A stretch of 5,804 nucleotides of DNA, taken from the NCBI GenBank assembly GCA_002723635.1, contig PBMM01000045.1, positions 18,235-24,038 on the forward strand. The letters run 5' to 3'. Every line of letters starts with the position of its first letter. Position 1 is the first letter of the stretch. Positions 1-4,619 of this stretch are shown piece by piece. This stretch comes from Methanobacteriota archaeon (GTDB lineage Archaea; Thermoplasmatota; Poseidoniia; Poseidoniales; Poseidoniaceae). The position numbers were made by a program, and so were the translations under genes. The notes below the pieces were generated by a model. It saw only the letters and a program-made list of their open reading frames with translations. It was not told the origin of the DNA and searched no databases.

Positions 1-459
1 TTGCTCGCACGTCTGCGACGCGCCGAATCCAAAATGGCCCTAACGCATTGGAACGATGCCGTTGACGATCTGAAAGTCATCATCGAGGCCGTGCCAAACC
101 ATCACCACGCCTTGACGCAATTGGCCGCTTGCCACGTCGCACTGGACCGACCGGAACGGGCTGAAGCACCGCTTAACGAGGCCCTCCGAGCTGCTCCTAA
201 CCATGCCCATGCGTGGCACCAGCGAGGTCTTCTGTACCTGCGTTGGGAGCGCTTTGAGGAAGCGGCCTCCGACTTCGAAGCCGCCATTCGTTGCCGTGGC
301 GACCACCTTGATGCTCGTCTCCATCTGGCGGCCATCCACCACACCCTCGGGCATCACGAGGAAGCCGCTGCGGCATGGCGCGCTGTGCTGAGCATCGACC
401 CGGATCATGCCCTCGCGCGCCGCCGCCTCGAGCAAAGCGAGCAGCATCTCACCGTCTGA
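1..459 (+). CDS. TPR-repeat protein, C-terminal part (5' end outside window)
   Basis: The frame is open from the first base, so the gene probably starts upstream; the TTG at position 1 is not a convincing start. The 152 visible residues form four tetratricopeptide repeats with an almost exact 34-residue period. The inter-repeat turns fall at P32, P66, G100 and P134, and each repeat opens with Ala at 3, 37, 71, 105 and 139. A-x-x-x-L and E-E-A-type helix signatures recur, for example 86-96 and 120-130. TPR solenoids are protein-binding scaffolds, and no catalytic domain or membrane segment is visible here. The protein is histidine-rich (16 His), with an [N/D]-H pair in every turn. The stop lies 43 nt before the ATG of the peroxiredoxin-like gene, so co-transcription is likely. 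The partner is unknown. The TPR assignment is firm; the cellular role is not. Confidence 0.85.
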   Translation: MLARLRRAESKMALTHWNDAVDDLKVIIEAVPNHHHALTQLAACHVALDRPERAEAPLNEALRAAPNHAHAWHQRGLLYLRWERFEEAASDFEAAIRCRGDHLDARLHLAAIHHTLGHHEEAAAAWRAVLSIDPDHALARRRLEQSEQHLTV

Positions 460-502
460 TAGGCCGAGGAAGGGCTATGTCGTGGTTGGCCCACGCAGGG
501 CC

Positions 503-1045
503 ATGTCCCTTGAGCCAGGCATGACGGCCCCCGACTTCCACCTGCCCAATGCAAACGCCAACCATGGCCCCAGTGCCATGAATTTGGATGCAGCTCGTGG
601 GGAACACGGGACCATTGTGGTCTTCGAGTGTAACCACTGCCCGTACGTCGTCGCCAGCGTGGGACGCCTGAACGCTATGGCCGACCATGCCGCTTCCATT
701 GGCGTCGGCTTCGTTGGCATCAACAGCAACGACCCCGTGGTTTACGAGAACGATTCCTGGGAAAACATGGTCAAGCGAACCGAGGGCGACATGCCTTACC
801 CGTACCTCCACGACGCTGAACAGACCGTCGCCAAGGCATGGGGCGCGGAGCGCACGCCAGAGGTGTACCTCCTGGACACGGATAACGTGGTCGTCTACCG
901 TGGACGCATGGATGACTCGCCAAAAGACCCCGGGCAAGTGACTGTGGAAGACCTCCGCGTCGCCCTTGACGCCATGCTGAGCGGTGATGCACCTGCGGTG
1001 GATCGCACTCAGAGCATCGGCTGTTCTGTCAAGTGGAAAGCCTGA
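503..1045 (+). CDS. Peroxiredoxin-like / thioredoxin-fold protein with CxxC (PRX_like1 type)
   Basis: This 180-residue soluble protein has the thioredoxin fold of the AhpC/TSA superfamily. It opens with the family-typical start MSLEPG.TAPDFHLP. The active-site strand carries F-E-C-N-H-C-P-Y-V with C43 and C46, and the cis-Pro region is R-T-P-E-V-Y-L-L. It ends in the characteristic G-C-S-V-K-W-K with a third Cys (C174). This combination matches the PRX_like1 subgroup, which uses a CxxC pair instead of the TxxC of classical peroxiredoxins. Thiol-disulfide exchange or peroxide reduction is therefore likely, but the substrate is unknown. No signal peptide is seen, so it is probably cytosolic. 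The ATG at 503 is chosen because the conserved N-terminus starts there. An in-frame GTG at 482, behind the purine-rich GAGGAAGGG at 466-474, would add seven residues. It sits 9 nt upstream of the channel gene, probably in one operon. Confidence 0.85.
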   Translation: MSLEPGMTAPDFHLPNANANHGPSAMNLDAARGEHGTIVVFECNHCPYVVASVGRLNAMADHAASIGVGFVGINSNDPVVYENDSWENMVKRTEGDMPYPYLHDAEQTVAKAWGAERTPEVYLLDTDNVVVYRGRMDDSPKDPGQVTVEDLRVALDAMLSGDAPAVDRTQSIGCSVKWKA

Positions 1046-1054
1046 GGGCTGGGC

Positions 1055-1696
1055 ATGGACGAACGGCTGCGCGCCTATGGCGCCGAGCTGATCGGTACGG
1101 CTTGGATGGTGGCTATCGGTACCGGAAGCGTCGCGCTTGGTGCTTCAAATCTGGTGATTTCATTGGCTTTTGGCGTTGCCGTGACCACGGCCATTCTTGC
1201 GCTTCGAAGCACGTCCGGCGCTCACATCAATCCAGCCGTTTCCGCTGCATTTGTGGTCACCGGCCATCTCCCCAGTCGCCTTCTTCCTGGGTATGTTTTC
1301 GCTCAAGCGTGCGGAGCGGTTCTTGGGAGCGGGCTGGTGTATGCCGTGCTTGGCCCCACCCAACTTGCCCCAACCGTGGTGGCAAGTTCGGTGCCGTTGT
1401 TCACCGCCGTAGCCATTGAGGTCGGAATCACTGCAGCCCTGATGGCCTCCATTCTCGGCGTTGTGATGTGGCGAGATGAATCGACCGCGACCGTCGCGGT
1501 GGCAGTGGGCGCAACGGTGGCAGTGTTGGCCTTCATGTGTGGTCCATTGACCGGCGCTTCGATGAATCCCGCGCGCACCTTTGGACCGAACCTGTTGTCA
1601 GGTTCTGGTGGGTTGGTGATGTATGCAATGTCCACCACCGCAGGAGCCCTGCTCGTTGGGCTCATGACGCGTTGGCGTGCTGGGTCTGCGCCCTGA
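1055..1696 (+). CDS. Aquaporin-family (MIP) channel
   Basis: This 213-residue integral membrane protein belongs to the major intrinsic protein family, which conducts water or small neutral solutes passively. Both half-helix signatures are present: G-A-H-I-N-P-A (N59) and G-A-S-M-N-P-A-R (N171). The two conserved helix glutamates are also present, E11 in TM1 and E122 in TM4. Six hydrophobic segments can be read at about 9-30, 33-51, 76-100, 113-138, 145-165 and 185-205. Aligning by hand to E. coli AqpZ, the aromatic/Arg filter reads F39, A159, A168 and R174. The His typical of strict water channels is therefore Ala, so selectivity may be broader. The length is near the short end of the family, like AqpZ. 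The ATG lies 9 nt after the peroxiredoxin-like stop, with GAGGG at 1044-1048 as a possible ribosome binding site. The 3' end abuts the convergent regulator with no spacer. Confidence 0.93.
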   Translation: MDERLRAYGAELIGTAWMVAIGTGSVALGASNLVISLAFGVAVTTAILALRSTSGAHINPAVSAAFVVTGHLPSRLLPGYVFAQACGAVLGSGLVYAVLGPTQLAPTVVASSVPLFTAVAIEVGITAALMASILGVVMWRDESTATVAVAVGATVAVLAFMCGPLTGASMNPARTFGPNLLSGSGGLVMYAMSTTAGALLVGLMTRWRAGSAP

Positions 1697-2119
1697 TCAG
1701 TACTGCTCGAGGACAAGCTCCGTGGTTGTGGAAGCAATCTCGTCTGGGGCCGCCATCCACATTTTGTCGAGCAATTGGCGGAGCGACATGGTGTCGTCAA
1801 CGTGCACCAACGCGATGAGGTCGGCCTCTCCAGACACTTCGTAGACAACTTCGACGCCCGCCCAATGGGTCACTTCTGCGGCGAAAGAACCGATTTCAGC
1901 ACCCGGGGCGACCTTGATGCGAACCAGCGCCGTCAAACCGACGCCCCCCTCGCGGATGGTGTAACCACGGATGGTGCCGTCTTCCTCGAGCTTGCGGACG
2001 TGGGTGCGAACGGTTCGTTCGCTGGCTCCGACTTCTTTGGCCAAATCCACGTAAGAGATGCGTCCGTTGGCGCGGAGGGCAGCGAGGATGGCTCGGTCGA
2101 TTTCAGCGATGCGGGGCAT
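1697..2119 (-). CDS. Lrp/AsnC-family transcriptional regulator
   Basis: This 140-residue one-domain-pair regulator is of the feast/famine type. Residues 1-55 form the winged helix-turn-helix: I-D-R-A-I-L-A-A-L-R-A-N-G-R-I-S, then D-L-A-K-E-V-G-A-S-E-R-T-V-R-T-H-V-R-K-L as helix-turn-helix, then G-T-I-R-G-Y as the wing. Residues 61-140 form the RAM/AsnC effector domain, with strand V-R-I-K-V, the conserved V-S-G-E-A-D-L ligand/oligomer loop at 95-101, and a final beta strand. Family members form dimers to octamers and respond to amino acids or similar small molecules; the effector here cannot be read. The ATG at 2117-2119 is preferred because it lies about 26 nt from a TATATGG element. An ATG two codons upstream (2125) is possible. 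The open frame extends to 2227, but that extension would overlap the divergent gene and lacks family similarity. Likely targets are its own promoter and the neighbouring one. Confidence 0.92.
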   Translation of the reverse strand: MPRIAEIDRAILAALRANGRISYVDLAKEVGASERTVRTHVRKLEEDGTIRGYTIREGGVGLTALVRIKVAPGAEIGSFAAEVTHWAGVEVVYEVSGEADLIALVHVDDTMSLRQLLDKMWMAAPDEIASTTTELVLEQY

Positions 2120-2140
2120 GAGCATTGAGGGAAGACGGAC

Positions 2141-2150
2141 CCATATAGCC
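2141..2150 (-). promoter_or_regulatory. TATA box of the Lrp/AsnC gene
   Basis: On the minus strand this reads GGCTATATGG. Its TATAT core is centred at 2145, about 26 nt before the ATG at 2119. That is the archaeal TATA-to-transcription-start distance, so the mRNA would be leaderless or nearly so. A purine-rich GAAGGGG directly upstream could serve as the TFB recognition element. No Shine-Dalgarno sequence precedes the ATG. The spacing is seen; the function is inferred. Confidence 0.5.
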
Positions 2151-2180
2151 CCTTCTACGCCGAAATCCTCCCCTTGAGCG

Positions 2181-2198
2181 AAATTCTTAGTCATAAAT
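2181..2198 (+). promoter_or_regulatory. AT-rich promoter region of the unknown gene at 2214
   Basis: This is the most AT-rich patch of the 94-nt divergent gap. It contains AAATTCTTA centred 29 nt before the ATG at 2214, and CATAAAT centred 19 nt before it. Either could be the TATA element; the first better fits a short or absent leader. A weak dyad, TCGG-N6-CCGA (2198-2211), sits between the patch and the start codon, where a regulator could act. All of this is inference from composition and spacing. Confidence 0.35.
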
Positions 2199-2213
2199 CG
2201 GTATTCTCCGAAA

Positions 2214-2687
2214 ATGCTCGGCTTCAAGAAGGCGGAAGGTTCAGGTCTTCCTGTGGCGAGTACCGAGGCCGTCGCGCGGTTGCAATCTTTCCTTGACGAA
2301 GTTGCACATTTGGAACTCTCCGATACCCAACGAGAATGGTATCAAGTCGAAGTGGCCGCCATGCTCGACGGCAGCGAGATTCTCATGCACGAAGTTCAGC
2401 CGTTGACCGGCGCCGCCCTGCTCTTCATGAACAACGGTGTGGTGTTGGCTGAACCGTGTTGCCGGGGCCTTCGGCAATACCCACGGCACCTGCTGCATTT
2501 GTTCGTCGAGGATTTTCGTGGCACTCTTTCACCGGACGGTGACGGGCTTCTCTATCGCGTCGAGTTGTTTTCCATCTCCCCGGCCGAAGAACAACTCTGT
2601 TGGCTCCACGAGTGCCGGGAAGAGCACGACATCCCAGCTGCACAGAGATCCACGGCTCGATGGATGCGTTGGTTGAATCAAGCCTGA
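2214..2687 (+). CDS. Unrecognised 157-residue soluble protein
   Basis: I do not recognise this protein. It is predicted soluble and mixed alpha/beta, with no signal peptide and no membrane span. A helical N-terminal part (about 17-50) is followed by a stretch 54-80 resembling beta hairpins (E-I-L-M-H-E-V, then A-L-L-F-M-N-N-G-V-V-L). A second helix/strand part follows, and a Trp-rich amphipathic end (W150, W153). Candidate metal or thiol residues cluster in the second half: C82, C83, H92, H95, C129, H132, C134 and H138. The ATG at 2214 follows an AT-rich patch; a GTG at 2253 is an alternative. It is divergent from the Lrp/AsnC regulator and 52 nt upstream of enolase, which lacks a clear promoter of its own, so the two may share a transcript. 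Composition and reading-frame length support a real gene. No function is proposed. Confidence 0.75.
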   Translation: MLGFKKAEGSGLPVASTEAVARLQSFLDEVAHLELSDTQREWYQVEVAAMLDGSEILMHEVQPLTGAALLFMNNGVVLAEPCCRGLRQYPRHLLHLFVEDFRGTLSPDGDGLLYRVELFSISPAEEQLCWLHECREEHDIPAAQRSTARWMRWLNQA

Positions 2688-2739
2688 ACCGCCGCACCGT
2701 TGAAGGACGGACGGCCGCTGGCTTCGTTTGGGGAAGGAC

Positions 2740-3993
2740 GTGAGCGGACACATCACCGGTTTGGACGCACGCATGATTCTCGACTCTCGCGGCAACCCCA
2801 CGGTCGAGGTCGACTGTTACGTGGACGGCGTGTTGGCGGGTCGTGCCGCGGTGCCGTCAGGTGCTTCAACAGGCCGTCACGAAGCGGTGGAATTGCGCGA
2901 CGGCGGCCAGCCTTGGCTGGGCAAGGGCGTGGATTCCGCGGTCAACGCCGTAACCGAACACATCGCCCAAGCCCTCGTTGGCATGCCGGTGGATGACCAG
3001 CGGATGCTGGATGAAACGATCGTCGAACTGGACGGCACGGCCAACAAGGCCCGCTTGGGCGCCAATGCCACCCTTGGGGCCTCGTTGGCGTGCTTGCACG
3101 CAGGCGCAGCCCAGCATGAACTCCCCGTTTGGCGCTACGTCGGAGGCGTTGCCGGCGGATTGATGCCCGTCCCTATGATGAACATCCTCAACGGCGGTGC
3201 CCACGCGGCGTCGAACGTGGACGTCCAGGAATTCATGGTCGTCCCTCATGGGTTCGACACCTTTGGTGAAGGCCTTCGTGCCGGGGTGGAAACTTACCAC
3301 GCCCTGAAGGGAGAATTGCGAAAGGACGGCCTGCTGGGTGGAATCGGAGACGAAGGTGGCTTTGCGCCCAACCTTCCTTCCAACGAGGACGGTCTTCGCT
3401 ACCTCGTTCGAGCGATCGAAACCGCGGGATATTCCACCGACCAAATGGGCATCGCCCTCGACGTCGCAAGCACGGAATTCCACAAAGACGGAGCGTACCA
3501 CATCGACGGTCAGGCCCTGGACAGCGAGGCCTTGGCTGACCTCTATTCTGGCTGGCTGGATCACTATCCCATCCTTTCCATCGAGGACGGTTTTGATGAA
3601 GACGACTGGCATGGGTGGTCGCACTTTACTGCCCGGGAAGGACACCGTGTGCAAATCGTCGGTGATGACCTCTTCGTGACCCAGTCTGAACGCTTGGCTC
3701 GCGGCATCGAGATGCAGGCCGCCAACGCGATGTTGGTCAAGGTCAACCAAGTCGGGACCGTCACCGAGACCCTCGAATCGATGGATCTCGCTTCACGGAA
3801 CGGCTTCAACAACGTCGTCAGCCATCGGTCTGGGGAGACGGAGGACGTGACCATCGCCGATTTGTGCGTTGGAACCCGCGCGGGCCAAATCAAGACCGGC
3901 GCTCCAGCACGCAGCGATCGGACGGCGAAGTACAACCAATTGCTACGCATCGCCTCTGAAGTCAGCGATTACGCGTCCCCGTTCGACCTTTGA
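2740..3993 (+). CDS. eno: Enolase (phosphopyruvate hydratase)
   Basis: Enolase interconverts 2-phosphoglycerate and phosphoenolpyruvate in cytosolic glycolysis and gluconeogenesis, with Mg2+. From the GTG start the protein has 417 residues, normal for the family. All the key residues are readable: L-D-S-R-G-N-P-T at 14-21, the substrate loop S-G-A-S-T-G with S43, H155, E164, and acid E205. The metal ligands are D241, E282 and D309, the general base is K334, and H362 lies in S-H-R-S-G-E-T-E-D. K385 lies in G-Q-I-K-T-G. Two deviations are I-E-D-G where E-D-P is usual (282-284) and R-I-A-S-E near the C-terminus where R-I-E-E is common. GTG 2740 is chosen over an in-frame TTG at 2728 because it best fits the family N-terminus; a stop at 2701 bounds the frame. 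No TATA element is evident, suggesting read-through from the upstream gene. Confidence 0.97.
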   Translation: MSGHITGLDARMILDSRGNPTVEVDCYVDGVLAGRAAVPSGASTGRHEAVELRDGGQPWLGKGVDSAVNAVTEHIAQALVGMPVDDQRMLDETIVELDGTANKARLGANATLGASLACLHAGAAQHELPVWRYVGGVAGGLMPVPMMNILNGGAHAASNVDVQEFMVVPHGFDTFGEGLRAGVETYHALKGELRKDGLLGGIGDEGGFAPNLPSNEDGLRYLVRAIETAGYSTDQMGIALDVASTEFHKDGAYHIDGQALDSEALADLYSGWLDHYPILSIEDGFDEDDWHGWSHFTAREGHRVQIVGDDLFVTQSERLARGIEMQAANAMLVKVNQVGTVTETLESMDLASRNGFNNVVSHRSGETEDVTIADLCVGTRAGQIKTGAPARSDRTAKYNQLLRIASEVSDYASPFDL

Positions 3994-4000
3994 GACGCAG

Positions 4001-4014
4001 GCGTGATGTCACGC
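4001..4014. promoter_or_regulatory. Inverted repeat GCGTGA-TG-TCACGC, operator-like
   Basis: Perfect 6-bp arms surround a 2-nt centre, starting 8 nt after the enolase stop and ending 30 nt before the cupredoxin ATG. It lies immediately upstream of a TATA-like stretch. A 2-nt centre cannot form a good RNA hairpin loop without breaking pairs, and no T-tract follows. A protein-binding dyad therefore seems more likely than a terminator. The regulator is unknown. The dyad is seen directly; its role is inferred. Confidence 0.4.
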
Positions 4015-4022
4015 TTCAAAAG
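4014..4022 (+). promoter_or_regulatory. Possible TATA element of the cupredoxin gene
   Basis: CTTCAAAAG is AT-rich against a GC-rich background and is centred about 26 nt before the ATG at 4044. This matches archaeal TATA spacing for a leaderless transcript. The match to a TATA consensus is weak, so the call rests mainly on position. Confidence 0.3.
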
Positions 4023-4043
4023 GGGCCAAAGCCGCCACACGAC

Positions 4044-4577
4044 ATGCGATTGATCGCCACCTTGCTCTGTACCCTTGTTGTCTTCAGTTTCCTTGCCGCA
4101 CCGGGCATGTCTGAAGAAACGGATTCCTCGGCCACCGCGGTGGTCACGCCTGACGCAGAGTGCGACCATGTGGTTCGCATCGCACCAAGCGGCATCAAGT
4201 TCAGCCCAGCCACCCTGACCGTCGACGACGGCGCGACGGTCTGCTGGCAGTGGACTGACGAATCCATGGCCCACAACGTCGTTGAAACGGCTGAGGAAGG
4301 TGGAACTGAGGCCGCTGAGGGCGGGTTGGACTCTGGGGAGGCCAAAGAAACCGAGGACTTCCGCGTGACCTTCACCGGCGACCAAGACTTCACCTACGTC
4401 TGCGAACCCCACGCTACCTCCGACATGGTCGGTATCGTGACTGTGGGCGAAGGGGACCCTGCGCCCGCCAGCGAGACAGGATCGAGTTCCTCTTCCGAGG
4501 ACGCACCCGGTTTCGCCGCACCTGCTGCCGTAGTCGCCCTGATGGCAGCTGCGATGATTCTCGCTCGTCGAGACTGA
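4044..4577 (+). CDS. Exported blue copper protein (halocyanin/plastocyanin-like) with PGF-CTERM-like tail
   Basis: This 177-residue type-1 copper protein is probably a mobile or anchored electron carrier on the outer face of the membrane. Residues 1-19 are a signal peptide (M-R-L-I-A-T-L-L then a hydrophobic core). The cupredoxin domain spans about 40-135. The four copper ligands are intact: H77 in M-A-H-N-V-V, then C120, H123 and M128 in Y-V-C-E-P-H-x4-M, the plastocyanin spacing. C40 and C67 may form a disulfide. The loop at 81-105 is strongly acidic. After a Ser-rich linker (143-151) comes P-G-F (155-157), a hydrophobic helix (158-174) and a terminal R-R-D. This is the layout of PGF-CTERM tails processed by archaeosortase. 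ATG 4044 is chosen because the signal peptide begins there; an open frame further upstream overlaps enolase and adds only basic residues. A sugar dehydrogenase-like gene follows 42 nt downstream. Confidence 0.92.
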   Translation: MRLIATLLCTLVVFSFLAAPGMSEETDSSATAVVTPDAECDHVVRIAPSGIKFSPATLTVDDGATVCWQWTDESMAHNVVETAEEGGTEAAEGGLDSGEAKETEDFRVTFTGDQDFTYVCEPHATSDMVGIVTVGEGDPAPASETGSSSSSEDAPGFAAPAAVVALMAAAMILARRD

Positions 4578-4590
4578 ACCAACCCACGCG

Positions 4591-4598
4591 CCTAAATC
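4591..4598 (+). promoter_or_regulatory. Possible TATA element of the beta-propeller dehydrogenase gene
   Basis: CCTAAATC is the only AT-rich patch in the 42-nt gap. It is centred about 25 nt before the ATG at 4620, as expected for an archaeal promoter driving a leaderless transcript. A GGTGG at 4606-4610 could instead act as a ribosome binding site on a transcript shared with the cupredoxin gene. The two readings cannot be separated from sequence alone. Confidence 0.35.
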
Positions 4599-4619
4599 CC
4601 AGCACGGTGGACGCGGCCC

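Noticed and set aside
1303..1848. A 181-codon minus-strand frame spanning the junction of the channel and regulator genes
   Set aside because: It overlaps both real genes in other frames, and its translation is low-complexity with no family resemblance.
2198..2211. TCGG-N6-CCGA as an Lrp operator in the divergent gap
   Set aside because: The arms are only 4 bp and no second copy is seen, so chance is a sufficient explanation; it is mentioned only as context for the promoter region.
2120..2227. N-terminal extension of the Lrp/AsnC regulator to an upstream ATG
   Set aside because: The extension would overlap the start of the divergent gene, contains the likely TATA box, and the family's conserved N-terminus begins at the ATG at 2119.
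2866..3750. A 294-codon open frame on the minus strand inside enolase
   Set aside because: It lies wholly opposite strongly conserved enolase sequence and shows no domain or start-site support; it is a codon-bias shadow.
3990..4043. Upstream TTG start for the cupredoxin, overlapping the enolase stop
   Set aside because: It would place 18 mostly basic or polar residues before a well-formed signal peptide and would run through the dyad and TATA-like element.
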